64,000 bases of DNA from assembly GCA_964416645.1 (NCBI GenBank), contig CAYQEZ010000001.1:21813-85812 (forward strand). The letters are read 5' to 3'. A program made the position numbers and the translations under genes. The notes beneath the pieces are model-generated. The model saw only the letters and a program-made list of their open reading frames with translations, made no database searches and was not told the DNA's origin. Source of the stretch: GCA-002282575 sp964416645. Lineage in GTDB: Bacteria > Pseudomonadota > Gammaproteobacteria > Thiomicrospirales > Thiomicrospiraceae. Below, piece after piece: positions 35,662 through 44,999 of the stretch; positions within the stretch are counted from its first letter, which is position 1, and every line of letters starts with the position of its first letter.

Positions 35662-36738
35662 ATGTTTGAAAGTTTACAACTCTTTTTGGCTCAGTGGGTT
35701 CCAGACGGTATGGCGACGGTGCTGGTCATTTTGGTACAAGCCGCGATGGTGATTGTTCCTTTGCTACTTGCCGTGGCCTACTTGACCTATGCTGAGCGTA
35801 AAGTGATTGGTTACATGCAGATCCGTTTAGGACCAAATCGTGTTGGTCCAGGTGGTTGGTTACAGCCGATTGCGGATGCGCTCAAATTGTTGATGAAAGA
35901 AGTGATTATTCCTTCTAAGTCTAATGTTTATCTTTTTGTAATTGCTCCTGTTTTAGCCATTGCGCCTGCTATTGCGGTATGGGCAGTAGTGCCTTTTGCT
36001 GATGGCGTTGTGGTCGCTGACATTAATGCTGGTTTGCTCTACATCCTCGCTATTTCATCTATTGGGGTTTATGGTGTGGTGGTTGCTGGATGGGCATCTA
36101 ACTCTAAATACGCATTTTTGGGTGCTTTGCGTTCGTCAGCGCAAAAAGTTTCTTATGAAATCGCTATGGGGTTCGCACTGGTTACTGTCATCATGACCGC
36201 TGGCAGTATGAACTTGACGGAGATTGTCAATGGACAACAGGGTGGTATTCTTTCTTGGTATTGGATTCCGTTATTACCGATGTTTGTTGTTTACTTCATT
36301 GCTGGGGTTGCAGAAACGAACCGTGCACCTTTTGACGTTGCCGAGGGTGAATCTGAGATTGTTGCTGGTTTCCATGTTGATTACTCGGGCATGACCTTTG
36401 CGGTTTTCTTCTTGGCTGAATATGCCATGATGATTCTGATTGCTTTCCTCACTGCCATTATGTTTATGGGGGGATGGTTATCACCGTTTGAGGGTATTCC
36501 TGGTCTTGAGACATTATTTAGTTTTGTGCCTGCTTTTGTCTGGATAGCATTAAAAGTTTCTTTTTTATTATTTGTCTTTTTATGGTTCCGTGCCACTTTC
36601 CCGCGTTACCGTTATGACCAGATTATGCGTTTAGGGTGGAAGATTTTCATTCCGTTAACCATTTTATGGGTATTTGTGGTGGGTGTTATGGCTTACTTTA
36701 AAGTGGCTCCTTGGTTTGTTCATGGAGGTGTTGCATGA
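35662..36738 (+). CDS. nuoH: NADH-quinone oxidoreductase subunit H
   Basis: NuoH (ND1) is an eight-helix membrane subunit lining the quinone tunnel. The 358-residue protein has YAERKVIGYMQIRLGPNR and AETNRAPFDVAEGESEIVAG, both family signatures with conserved acidic residues. Its TGA stop overlaps the nuoI start as ATGA. Confidence 0.97.
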   Translation: MFESLQLFLAQWVPDGMATVLVILVQAAMVIVPLLLAVAYLTYAERKVIGYMQIRLGPNRVGPGGWLQPIADALKLLMKEVIIPSKSNVYLFVIAPVLAIAPAIAVWAVVPFADGVVVADINAGLLYILAISSIGVYGVVVAGWASNSKYAFLGALRSSAQKVSYEIAMGFALVTVIMTAGSMNLTEIVNGQQGGILSWYWIPLLPMFVVYFIAGVAETNRAPFDVAEGESEIVAGFHVDYSGMTFAVFFLAEYAMMILIAFLTAIMFMGGWLSPFEGIPGLETLFSFVPAFVWIALKVSFLLFVFLWFRATFPRYRYDQIMRLGWKIFIPLTILWVFVVGVMAYFKVAPWFVHGGVA

Positions 36739-37226
36739 TTGCTGCGTTAAAGCGTCAGTTAAAAACCTGGACATTGTGGGAGTTATTTCAAGGTTTAGCT
36801 ATTACAGGTAAGTATTTGTTTAAAAGCAAAATTACCGTTTTGTATCCTGAAGAAAAAACACCTATGTCGCCGCGTTTCCGTGGTAAGCATGCCTTGCGTC
36901 GCTATGCTAATGGTGAAGAACGTTGTATTGCGTGTAAATTGTGTGAAGCCGTTTGTCCTGCTAATGCAATTACGATTGAATCAGAAGCACGCGATGATGG
37001 CTCTCGTAGAACGACGGTTTACGATATAGATCTGTTTAAGTGCATTTACTGTGGTTTTTGTGAAGAAGCCTGCCCGGTGGATGCGATTGTTGAAACGCGC
37101 GTGTTTGAATATGCCTTCGAGCCAGGTGAAATTCATGTTATGAATAAAGACATGTTATTAGCTCATGGTGACAAGATGGAAGCACAAATTGCAGCGGATC
37201 GCGCTGCAGATGCTAAGTACCGATAA
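36735..37226 (+). CDS. nuoI: NADH-quinone oxidoreductase subunit I
   Basis: NuoI is a ferredoxin-type subunit with clusters N6a and N6b. The 163-residue protein has two CxxCxxCxxxCP motifs, CIACKLCEAVCP and CIYCGFCEEACP. I start it at ATG 36735, which overlaps the nuoH stop as ATGA and has GGAGG upstream; an earlier in-frame ATG inside nuoH is not supported. Confidence 0.97.
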   Translation: MIAALKRQLKTWTLWELFQGLAITGKYLFKSKITVLYPEEKTPMSPRFRGKHALRRYANGEERCIACKLCEAVCPANAITIESEARDDGSRRTTVYDIDLFKCIYCGFCEEACPVDAIVETRVFEYAFEPGEIHVMNKDMLLAHGDKMEAQIAADRAADAKYR

Positions 37227-37240
37227 GTGGGAATGACATC

Positions 37241-37876
37241 ATGGGTGTAGAAAAGTTTTTGTTTTATGTGTTTGCGTTAACCGCAGTCTTTGCGTCTTTA
37301 GGTGTGATTAGCTCTCGTAATCCTGTAAGGGCAGTGCTCTTCCTAGTATTGGCGTTTGTTGCTACCGCAGGCATCTGGTTGTTGTTGCAAGCAGAGTTTT
37401 TGGGTATTGTGCTGATTCTCGTTTATGTTGGTGCCGTCATGGTGCTCTTTCTGTTTGTCATTATGATGTTGGATATTAATCTAACGCCATTAAAAGAAGG
37501 TTTTGCTCGTTATTTACCGATTGGTATTGTCGTTGCCTTGGTGGTATTGGCTGAGATGGCGATGGTATTGAATCCTACTTTCTTTGGCTTAGAGAATTTC
37601 CCATCTCCCGTGGCGCTTTCAGCGACAGACAGTAACACCAAAATGTTAGGTAAATTGTTGTTCACTGAGTATTTGTTTGCTTTTGAATTGGCCGCTGTGT
37701 TGCTGCTGCTTTCTATCGTTGCTGCCATTGTGTTGACCTTACGTCGTCGTCACCAAAGTGAAGCACTGTATCAAGATGTGGGCGCTCAGGTGCGTGTGCA
37801 AGCCAGTGATCGTCTGACGATGGTCAAAATGGCTCCAACAGTCAAATCTAATGCGCCTGAACAAGGAGCTGAGTAA
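37241..37876 (+). CDS. nuoJ: NADH-quinone oxidoreductase subunit J
   Basis: NuoJ (ND6) is a five-helix membrane subunit that couples quinone reduction to the antiporter-like modules. The 211-residue protein has the conserved stretch LILVYVGAVMVLFLFVIMML, whose third helix carries the pi-bulge region in the family. A polar C-terminal tail of about 40 residues follows. The stop shares a base with the nuoK start (TAATG). Confidence 0.96.
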   Translation: MGVEKFLFYVFALTAVFASLGVISSRNPVRAVLFLVLAFVATAGIWLLLQAEFLGIVLILVYVGAVMVLFLFVIMMLDINLTPLKEGFARYLPIGIVVALVVLAEMAMVLNPTFFGLENFPSPVALSATDSNTKMLGKLLFTEYLFAFELAAVLLLLSIVAAIVLTLRRRHQSEALYQDVGAQVRVQASDRLTMVKMAPTVKSNAPEQGAE

Positions 37877-38190
37877 TGAGTGAAATGATTCAATTATCTG
37901 ACGTGCTGCTTTTTGGTGCAGTGTTGTTTGTATTAAGTTTGGCAGGTATCTTCCTGAATCGTAAAAACTTAATCATTATTTTGATGAGCATTGAGTTGAT
38001 GTTATTGGCAGTTAATACGAATTTAGTTGCTTTTTCGAGTTTCCAAGGCAATATGCATGGTCAAGTGTTTGTATTTTTTATTTTAACGGTTGCGGCGGCT
38101 GAAGCGGCAATAGGTTTGGCATTGTTGGTGTTGTTATTCCGTAATAAGCACAGTATTAATGTTGATGATTTAAGTGAAATGAAGGGATAA
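37876..38190 (+). CDS. nuoK: NADH-quinone oxidoreductase subunit K
   Basis: NuoK (ND4L) has three membrane helices with two conserved membrane glutamates in the proton path, visible in ILMSIELMLLAVN and VAAAEAAIGLALLV. The 104-residue size is normal. It lies between nuoJ (TAATG overlap) and nuoL (five-base gap). Confidence 0.97.
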   Translation: MSEMIQLSDVLLFGAVLFVLSLAGIFLNRKNLIIILMSIELMLLAVNTNLVAFSSFQGNMHGQVFVFFILTVAAAEAAIGLALLVLLFRNKHSINVDDLSEMKG

Positions 38191-38195
38191 AACGG

Positions 38196-40145
38196 ATGTC
38201 AATGCATGCTATTTTTCTCACCATTTTATTGTCGCCGTTGGTAGGTGCGATTGGTGCAGGTGTCTTTGGGCGTTGGCTAGGTCGCGCAGGTTCTCATCGT
38301 ATCACTATCGCATCGGTAGCGGTTTCGGCTGCTCTGTCAGCTTACGTTTTTTATCTTTACGTGTTTGCAGGTGCTGAGTCATACAATGCCACTATTTACA
38401 CATGGATGGTTTCGGATGGTATTCGCTTTGAAGCTGGCTTCCTAGTAGACCGTTTAACAGCAACCATGATGTTGGTGGTGACTTTTGTTTCCTTGATGGT
38501 ACATATTTACACCATCGGCTACATGGAGCATGAAGAAGGTTATGAGCGCTTTTTTAGCTACATTTCTCTTTTCACTTTTTCCATGTTGTCATTGGTTATG
38601 GCAAACAACTTCTTACAACTCTTCTTTGGTTGGGAAGCGGTTGGTTTGGTGTCCTATTTGTTGATTGGTTTCTACTTTAAGCGTGAATCTGCCAATCAAG
38701 CGAGCTTAAAAGCTTTCTTGGTGAACCGTGTCGGTGATTTCGGTTTCTTGCTGGGTATCGCTTTAGTGGTGGGTTACTTCGGTACTTTGGACTATGCTGA
38801 ATTTTTTGACGGCTTAGCTGCTCATACAGCTACGAGTATCATGTTCGGTGATACGGCAATTCATATGTTGACGCTGATGACCATGTTGCTATTTGTCGGC
38901 GCTATGGGTAAGTCGGCGCAAATGCCATTGCACGTTTGGTTACCTGAGTCGATGGAAGGTCCGACACCAATTTCTGCCTTAATTCATGCGGCAACCATGG
39001 TAACTGCAGGTATCTTTATGGTGGCTCGCTTATCTCCCGCCTATGAGTTAGCAGAGGGTACTTTGACGTTTATTCTGTTGACGGGTGCTTTTACTGCCTT
39101 ATTAATGGGGCTGTTGGGTATTGTGCAAACAGACATTAAGCGTGTTGTTGCTTACTCAACCTTATCGCAGTTAGGTTATATGGTTGCGGCTTTGGGCGTT
39201 TCTGCTTATGCGGCGGGTATGTTCCATGTATTGACACATGCTTTCTTTAAAGCCTTGTTGTTCTTGGCAGCAGGTTCGGTGATTATTGCCATGCACCATG
39301 ACCAAGATATTCGCAATATGGGTGGATTGGCGAAGAAAATGCCGATCACTTATGCAGCGCTGTTGATTGGTTCCTTAGCATTAATTGGCTTCCCGGGTTT
39401 TTCGGGCTTCTATTCCAAAGATGGCATTTTGATGGCAATCGCTGAGGCTGACTCTATTGTTGCACAGCTTGCTTTTGTGATGCTGTTGGTCGGCGTTTTT
39501 GTCACGGCTTTCTATAGTTTCCGTATGTTCTTTATTGTTTTCCACGGTAAAGAAAGTGACTATGTGCGCACGCACGATATTCATGAGTCGCCTTGGGTAG
39601 TCACTGTGCCATTGATTGCTTTGGCAATTCCTGCCGTGTTCTTTGGTGGACTGTTTGTCGAGCCGATCTTATTTGGTGATATGTTCGCTGATGCCATTAC
39701 GGTTGCGCCAGAACATAATGTCTTAGCTAAGGTTGCTGAACATGGCACTTCTGCACTGGATATGTTGTTACATGGACTGATGGCCTTGCCGACCTGGTTA
39801 GCTTTGGCTGGTGTTGCTTTAGCTTGGTTCCTCTACATTAAGCGCCCTGAGTTGGCACCTGTGTTAGCACAGCGCTTTGCGGGTGCACATGCTACTTTGC
39901 GTCATGCCTATGGCTTTGATCGTTTCAATGACATCGTCTTTGTTCAGGGTACGCGTCGTATCGGCGAATTCTGTTCTCGTGTAACCGATAGCAAAATGAT
40001 CGACGGTTGGGTTGTTAATGGGACAGCTAATGCCATTGCTTTCTTGGCTGCGAAAGGTCGTTATGCTCAGACTGGCTATTTGTATCACTATGCTTTTGTC
40101 ATGATTTTTAGCCTGATGGGGCTATTGGCATGGGCATTATGGTAA
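38196..40145 (+). CDS. nuoL: NADH-quinone oxidoreductase subunit L
   Basis: NuoL (ND5) is the distal antiporter-like proton pump and carries the long lateral helix at its C-terminus. The 649-residue protein has FFGWEAVGLVSYLLIGF with the conserved glutamate, and PLHVWLPESMEGPTPISALIHAATMV with the conserved lysine/histidine region split over TM7-8. The start at 38196 has only a modest ribosome site (GGGATAAAACGG). Confidence 0.97.
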   Translation: MSMHAIFLTILLSPLVGAIGAGVFGRWLGRAGSHRITIASVAVSAALSAYVFYLYVFAGAESYNATIYTWMVSDGIRFEAGFLVDRLTATMMLVVTFVSLMVHIYTIGYMEHEEGYERFFSYISLFTFSMLSLVMANNFLQLFFGWEAVGLVSYLLIGFYFKRESANQASLKAFLVNRVGDFGFLLGIALVVGYFGTLDYAEFFDGLAAHTATSIMFGDTAIHMLTLMTMLLFVGAMGKSAQMPLHVWLPESMEGPTPISALIHAATMVTAGIFMVARLSPAYELAEGTLTFILLTGAFTALLMGLLGIVQTDIKRVVAYSTLSQLGYMVAALGVSAYAAGMFHVLTHAFFKALLFLAAGSVIIAMHHDQDIRNMGGLAKKMPITYAALLIGSLALIGFPGFSGFYSKDGILMAIAEADSIVAQLAFVMLLVGVFVTAFYSFRMFFIVFHGKESDYVRTHDIHESPWVVTVPLIALAIPAVFFGGLFVEPILFGDMFADAITVAPEHNVLAKVAEHGTSALDMLLHGLMALPTWLALAGVALAWFLYIKRPELAPVLAQRFAGAHATLRHAYGFDRFNDIVFVQGTRRIGEFCSRVTDSKMIDGWVVNGTANAIAFLAAKGRYAQTGYLYHYAFVMIFSLMGLLAWALW

Positions 40146-40176
40146 TCATCAGTAGCATTAATAAGGACGAATAAGG

Positions 40177-41688
40177 ATGACACAATTTCCACTACTGAGT
40201 GCGTTGATTTGGTTGCCGATTTTATCGGGCGTGCTGGTACTGATGATGCGACAACAGCCTAACCTAGCCAAGCAGTTTGCGCTTTGGTCTTCGGTGTTGG
40301 TGTTTGTTTTATCGTTAGGCTTGTACACAGGTTTTGACAATACAACGGCTCAAATGCAGTTTGTTGAACAAGCGAGCTGGATTTCAGCTTTTAATATTCA
40401 GTATTTTTTGGGTGTTGATGGCTTATCAATGCCACTGATTATTTTGACCACCTTTACCACAGTTTTGGCTGTCTGGTCAGCATTTGACTGTATTAAGGAG
40501 CGTGTCGAGCAGTACATGGCCGCCTTCCTAATGATGAACGGCATTATGATTGGTGTTTTTTCTGCCTTAGACGCCATTCTATTTTATGTGTTCTGGGAAG
40601 TGTTGCTCATCCCTATGTTTTTAGTGATTGGACAGTGGGGTGGTCAACGTCGTGTCTATGCCACGATTAAGTTCTTCCTCTACACCTTCTTTGGTTCAGT
40701 GTTTATGCTGATTGCCTTTCTGTACATGTACAGTCAGATTGGTAGTTTCTCACTGTTGGATTTCCAAGCCATGCCCTTGGGTTTCACGGCACAGATTTTA
40801 ATTTTCTTAGCTTTCTTGATTGCTTTCGCCGTCAAAATTCCGATGTTCCCAGTGCATACCTGGTTACCCGATGCTCACGTTGAAGCGCCGACTGCGGGTT
40901 CTGTGGTGCTGGCAGCGATTATGCTGAAAATGGGTGGTTATGGCTTTGTGCGTTTCTCGTTACCTATGACACCTGATGCAGCGAATGAGTTGGATTGGTT
41001 GGTGATCAGTTTGTCGATCATCGCCATTGTTTACATTTCAGTGATTGCGATGGTGCAGAAGGATATGAAGAAGCTGGTTGCTTATTCATCCATTGCACAC
41101 ATGGGTTTTGTGACGCTGGGGATGTTTTTGCTCTACGGCATTCTGCGTAATACGGGCGAAGTGCAGGGTGCTATCCTAGGTCTTGAGGGTGCGATGATCC
41201 AAATGATTTCGCACGGTCTGATTTCAGCGGCTATGTTCTTGGCTATCGGTGTCATGTATGACCGTATGCATACGCGTGATATTGCAGCCTATGGTGGTGT
41301 TGTCAATACCATGCCTGTATTTGCCGTGTTTGTGTTGTTGTTTGCCATGGCGAATGCAGGTTTACCAGGAACCTCTGGTTTTGTCGGTGAATTTATGGTT
41401 ATTTTGGCTGCCTTCAAATCTAATTTCTGGATTGCTTTAGCAGCAGCGACGACGCTGATTTTAGGTGCGGCTTATACACTTTGGATGGTTAAGCGCGTTA
41501 TTTTTGGCGATGTTGTGAACCATCATGTTGCTGAATTGTCTGATTTGAATCGTCGAGAGTTTGCCATTATGTTCATTTTGGCGGTTGCGGTTGTCGTTTT
41601 AGGCTTTTACCCAGCGCCTGTAATGGATATTATGCATGCTTCTGTTGCTCATTTAGTTGAGCAAGCGATGACTTCTAAGTTGCCTTAA
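40177..41688 (+). CDS. nuoM: NADH-quinone oxidoreductase subunit M
   Basis: NuoM (ND4) is the second antiporter-like pump subunit. The 503-residue protein has FYVFWEVLLIPMFLVIG with the conserved glutamate and PVHTWLPDAHVEAPTAGSV with the proton-path residues. AAGGA at five bases before the ATG is a good ribosome site. nuoN follows almost directly. Confidence 0.97.
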   Translation: MTQFPLLSALIWLPILSGVLVLMMRQQPNLAKQFALWSSVLVFVLSLGLYTGFDNTTAQMQFVEQASWISAFNIQYFLGVDGLSMPLIILTTFTTVLAVWSAFDCIKERVEQYMAAFLMMNGIMIGVFSALDAILFYVFWEVLLIPMFLVIGQWGGQRRVYATIKFFLYTFFGSVFMLIAFLYMYSQIGSFSLLDFQAMPLGFTAQILIFLAFLIAFAVKIPMFPVHTWLPDAHVEAPTAGSVVLAAIMLKMGGYGFVRFSLPMTPDAANELDWLVISLSIIAIVYISVIAMVQKDMKKLVAYSSIAHMGFVTLGMFLLYGILRNTGEVQGAILGLEGAMIQMISHGLISAAMFLAIGVMYDRMHTRDIAAYGGVVNTMPVFAVFVLLFAMANAGLPGTSGFVGEFMVILAAFKSNFWIALAAATTLILGAAYTLWMVKRVIFGDVVNHHVAELSDLNRREFAIMFILAVAVVVLGFYPAPVMDIMHASVAHLVEQAMTSKLP

Positions 41689-41707
41689 TGTGAGCGGATT
41701 ACAAACG

Positions 41708-43144
41708 ATGGATATGATGTTACAAGTTTTAGCCCCTGAATTGCTGATCCTAATTGCGGCCATGACCTTATTGCTTGGTGATGCTTTTTGGGGTCATCGT
41801 CACAAGGCACTCACTTTCCACTTAACTTTGGCGAGTATTGTCGTAACGGGTTTAGTTATTTTAGCCAGCTTTTCGACCACTTCGGTGCAGTTGTTTAATG
41901 GTGCTTTTATTCGTGATGGCGTTGCTGATGTACTCAAGCTGTCAATGCTGTTCATGACTTTCTTCGCCTTCCTATTTGCTCGCGATTATTTGGTTCAGCG
42001 CAACATTGAGCGTGGTGAGTATTATGTGCTGGGACTGTTAAGCCTACTCGGGATGATGGTGTTGGCTTCGTCTTATGACATGGTTACCTTGTTCATGGGC
42101 TTAGAAATCATGTCACTTGCCCTGTATGCGATGATTGCGATGCAAAAAGATTCAGGCTTTGCGATTGAAGCGGCAATGAAGTATTTTGTTCTGGGTGCCA
42201 TGGCAACGGGTTTGTTACTTTACGGTATGACCTTAGTTTACGGTAACGTAGGTTCGTTACAATTTGCGACCATTTACCAAAGCTTGGCAACAACAGAACA
42301 GTCGCTGGTGCTGAGCTTAGGCTTGGTGTTTATTGTGGTTGGTTTGGCATTTAAGTTTGGTGCTGCGCCTTTCCATAACTGGGTTCCCGATGTCTACCAT
42401 GGTTCACCAACGGGTATTACGCTTTTCCTTTCAGCAGCACCAAAAATCGCCGCCTTTGCCTTGATGTTCCGTTTGCTTATTGAAGGTTTGGAAGCCGCAG
42501 TGATGCAATGGCAGAGTATCTTAATTATTCTGGCTGTTTTGTCGTTAGTAGTTGGTAATGTGATTGCGATTGCGCAGACCAATCTCAAACGTATGCTGGC
42601 TTATTCTACCGTTTCGCACATGGGTTTTATCATCCTAGGCTTTTTGACTGGTAACGTCGGTGGTTATGCTGCCGCTATGTATTATGTCGTGATTTACGCT
42701 TTAATGAGTTTAGGGGGCTTTGCGGTTATCCTTGCCTTGTCTCGTAAAGGCTTCGAAGCGGATAATATTGCTGATTTAGCTGGATTGGGTAAACGTAACC
42801 CAGTATTGGCACTCATTATGTTGGTTATATTGCTCTCTATGGCGGGTATTCCGCCGTTTGTTGGTTTCTATGCCAAACTGGTTGTATTAACTGAAGTGGT
42901 TGAAGCTGGTTTGACTTGGTTGGCTGTTTTTGCTGTGGTTATGTCGGTGATTGGTGCTTACTACTATCTGCGTGTGATCAAGGTGATGTATTTTGATCAG
43001 CCCGCTGCGCAAAATGTTTATGATGCCGACTTTGCTAATGCTTCGTTGCGCTATGGACTCATTCTGGTAGCGACATTAGTATTGATCTTGGGTATCTTAC
43101 CAGACGGACTATTGACTCTGTTCAATGATGTGATGATGTATTAA
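41708..43144 (+). CDS. nuoN: NADH-quinone oxidoreductase subunit N
   Basis: NuoN (ND2) is the third antiporter-like subunit. The protein has LFMGLEIMSLALYAMIA with the conserved glutamate and PFHNWVPDVYHGSPTGITLF. I favour ATG 41708 (478 residues), with GCGGA nine bases upstream, over a GTG at 41690 that has no ribosome site but would start two bases after nuoM. It ends the classical nuo set and is followed by a DUF2818 gene nine bases later. Confidence 0.95.
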   Translation: MDMMLQVLAPELLILIAAMTLLLGDAFWGHRHKALTFHLTLASIVVTGLVILASFSTTSVQLFNGAFIRDGVADVLKLSMLFMTFFAFLFARDYLVQRNIERGEYYVLGLLSLLGMMVLASSYDMVTLFMGLEIMSLALYAMIAMQKDSGFAIEAAMKYFVLGAMATGLLLYGMTLVYGNVGSLQFATIYQSLATTEQSLVLSLGLVFIVVGLAFKFGAAPFHNWVPDVYHGSPTGITLFLSAAPKIAAFALMFRLLIEGLEAAVMQWQSILIILAVLSLVVGNVIAIAQTNLKRMLAYSTVSHMGFIILGFLTGNVGGYAAAMYYVVIYALMSLGGFAVILALSRKGFEADNIADLAGLGKRNPVLALIMLVILLSMAGIPPFVGFYAKLVVLTEVVEAGLTWLAVFAVVMSVIGAYYYLRVIKVMYFDQPAAQNVYDADFANASLRYGLILVATLVLILGILPDGLLTLFNDVMMY

Positions 43145-43153
43145 AAGGACAGA

Positions 43154-43465
43154 ATGATGCAACAAGAGTTCATCTGGGGATATCTACTACTGTGCTTGTT
43201 GCTAGCAACCTTGCCGTGGGTGACGAATCGTTTGTTTTTGGCGATCAAGTTAACGCGTAAGTCGTTTGTTATTCGTTCGCTAGAGTGGGCTGTTTATGCG
43301 TTCATTGCGTTAATGGCAGGTTGGGGTCTTGAGTATCAGTTAACGGGTAGTATTCAATCTCAGGACTGGGAGTTTTATGTGTCTACCTTGTTTATGTTTA
43401 TGATAATGTCTTTTCCAGGACTCATTTATCTCATGAAACAAGGTAAAGCAGTGAATACTGCTTAA
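43154..43465 (+). CDS. DUF2818 family membrane protein, co-located with complex I genes
   Basis: This 103-residue protein has three hydrophobic segments (about 8-28, 44-64, 76-95) and a small positive patch after the first (NRLFLAIKLTRKSF). I recognise it as the DUF2818 family, whose members often lie directly after nuoN, mainly in betaproteobacteria from memory. It shares the nuo transcript (nine-base gap, GGA ribosome site) and is followed by the operon terminator. A role as complex I accessory or assembly factor is inferred from this position; no function is established. Confidence 0.8.
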   Translation: MMQQEFIWGYLLLCLLLATLPWVTNRLFLAIKLTRKSFVIRSLEWAVYAFIALMAGWGLEYQLTGSIQSQDWEFYVSTLFMFMIMSFPGLIYLMKQGKAVNTA

Positions 43466-43488
43466 TGGTATGAGTTGATTGAGTGATG

Positions 43489-43516
43489 AGCCGAGGCATA
43501 CACCTCGGCTTTTTTG
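43489..43516 (+). terminator. Rho-independent terminator ending the nuo operon
   Basis: AGCCGAGG pairs with CCTCGGCT around a six-base loop and is followed by TTTTTG. It lies 24 bases after the DUF2818 stop and 24 bases before nadD. Confidence 0.92.
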
Positions 43517-43539
43517 TTATGCTAGCAGGTGATACTTGA

Positions 43540-44166
43540 ATGGCTACGATTGGTTTGATGGGCGGTACGTTTGACCCGATTCATTTGGGGCATTTGCGTT
43601 CAGCTTGGGAAGTGTCACAACAGCTGGGTTTGAACGAAATGCATTTTGTTCCCAGTGCGATACCCGTACATCGACCTCAGCCTGTGGCCAGTGCAGAACA
43701 GCGTGTGGCGATGGTTAAAGCGGCTGTTGAACCGATATCAGGTTGGCAGGTCAATGATTGCGAATTGAGACGACAAAAGCCTTCTTATACTGTCGATACC
43801 TTGTTGGATTTGCGCGCTACCTTGGGTGATGAGCATGAATTCTGGTTTTTAATGGGTAGTGATGCCTTTGAAGGATTGCTCAGTTGGCATCGCTGGCAAG
43901 CGGTGTTGTCCTTAACCAATTTAGCGGTGATGGTGAGAGCAGGGTGCCAACCGCGTTGTTGTTCCCAATTACAACAGCTACTGAATACACCGCTTAATCC
44001 AGAACAAACGAGCGGTCAGGTTAAGTTGGTAGAAGTTACCGCTTTGGCGATTTCAGCAACCCAAATTCGAGCGGAGTTGGCATCAAATCAACTTCCGCGT
44101 TTTTTAGTGAGTGAGTCGGTGCTAGAATACATTCAAGAGCACAATATTTATGGTTATAAAGGTTAA
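43540..44166 (+). CDS. nadD: Nicotinate-nucleotide adenylyltransferase
   Basis: NadD adenylates nicotinate mononucleotide to deamido-NAD, so it works downstream of NadC encoded earlier in the window. The 208-residue protein has the nucleotidyltransferase motif GGTFDPIHLGHL at about 8-19 and the C-terminal ISATQIR (usually ISSTxIR). It starts the nadD-rsfS-rlmH-maf group just after the nuo terminator. The ribosome site is weak. Confidence 0.95.
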   Translation: MATIGLMGGTFDPIHLGHLRSAWEVSQQLGLNEMHFVPSAIPVHRPQPVASAEQRVAMVKAAVEPISGWQVNDCELRRQKPSYTVDTLLDLRATLGDEHEFWFLMGSDAFEGLLSWHRWQAVLSLTNLAVMVRAGCQPRCCSQLQQLLNTPLNPEQTSGQVKLVEVTALAISATQIRAELASNQLPRFLVSESVLEYIQEHNIYGYKG

Positions 44167-44171
44167 TAAGT

Positions 44172-44504
44172 ATGCAGTCAGAAGCATTAGTGGCGTTGGT
44201 GGTTAAGGAATTAGATGATAATAAAGCTAAGGCAATTACACAGTTAGATGTGCGTGGCTTGAGTAATGTTACTGACTTTATGGTAGTGGCGACCGCGACT
44301 TCTAGTCGTCATGGTAAAGCCCTAGCGGATAAGGTTTGGGAAGCGTCCAAAGAGGCAGGTAACATTCCCGTTGGTATGGAAGGAGAGTTGGTGGGCGATT
44401 GGGTGCTGCTTGATTTAGGTGATGTCGTTGTCCACATTATGCTGGAAGAAGTCCGCGCGCTGTATCAGCTAGAAAAACTATGGAATATGCGCCCAAGTAA
44501 CTAA
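44172..44504 (+). CDS. rsfS: Ribosome silencing factor RsfS
   Basis: RsfS (Iojap family) binds L14 on the 50S subunit and blocks subunit joining when nutrients run out. The 110-residue protein has the family pattern VTDFMVVATATSSRH and DWVLLDLGDVVVHIM. It lies between nadD and rlmH, the conserved order in proteobacteria. Confidence 0.96.
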   Translation: MQSEALVALVVKELDDNKAKAITQLDVRGLSNVTDFMVVATATSSRHGKALADKVWEASKEAGNIPVGMEGELVGDWVLLDLGDVVVHIMLEEVRALYQLEKLWNMRPSN

Positions 44505-44518
44505 GTTAAGCAATTTTC

Positions 44519-44989
44519 ATGAACTTAAAGTTGATTTGTGTTGGCCATAAGATGCCGGCCTGGATTACCACGGGCTTTCAAGAGTATGCGGTGCGTTTGA
44601 CGGGTGGGGTTCGTTTGCAGTTGGTTGAAGTCGCTCCAGCCAAACGCACCAAAACAGGCGTTGCCACTAAGTATATGGAAGAAGAAGCTCAGCGAATCGA
44701 ATCGGCTTTATCGGGCAATCCATTACGAATTGTGTTAGATGAGCATGGTGCTGTGGTGGATACGAAAGCGGTTGCTAAACGTATGGAACAGTGGTTACCA
44801 TCGGGGCGTGATGTTGCTTTTATTGTCGGTGGCCCAGATGGGCTTGCACCAAGTATTAAGCGGAGTGCCGATTGGTGTTGGTCGTTGACCCCGTTGACCT
44901 TGCCGCATCCATTGGTTAGGGTGATGTTAGCGGAGCAGTTGTATCGTGCTTGGTCCTTGATGAATAATCATCCTTATCATCGAGAGTAA
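44519..44989 (+). CDS. rlmH: 23S rRNA pseudouridine-1915 N3-methyltransferase RlmH
   Basis: RlmH is a SPOUT methyltransferase that methylates pseudouridine 1915 in 23S rRNA, one of the sites made by RluD. The 156-residue protein has the SAM-binding knot sequences FIVGGPDGL and LPHPLVRVMLAEQLYRAW. The substrate-making enzyme RluD is also in this window (9.2 kb). Confidence 0.97.
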   Translation: MNLKLICVGHKMPAWITTGFQEYAVRLTGGVRLQLVEVAPAKRTKTGVATKYMEEEAQRIESALSGNPLRIVLDEHGAVVDTKAVAKRMEQWLPSGRDVAFIVGGPDGLAPSIKRSADWCWSLTPLTLPHPLVRVMLAEQLYRAWSLMNNHPYHRE

Positions 44990-44999
44990 AGGTGCTTTT

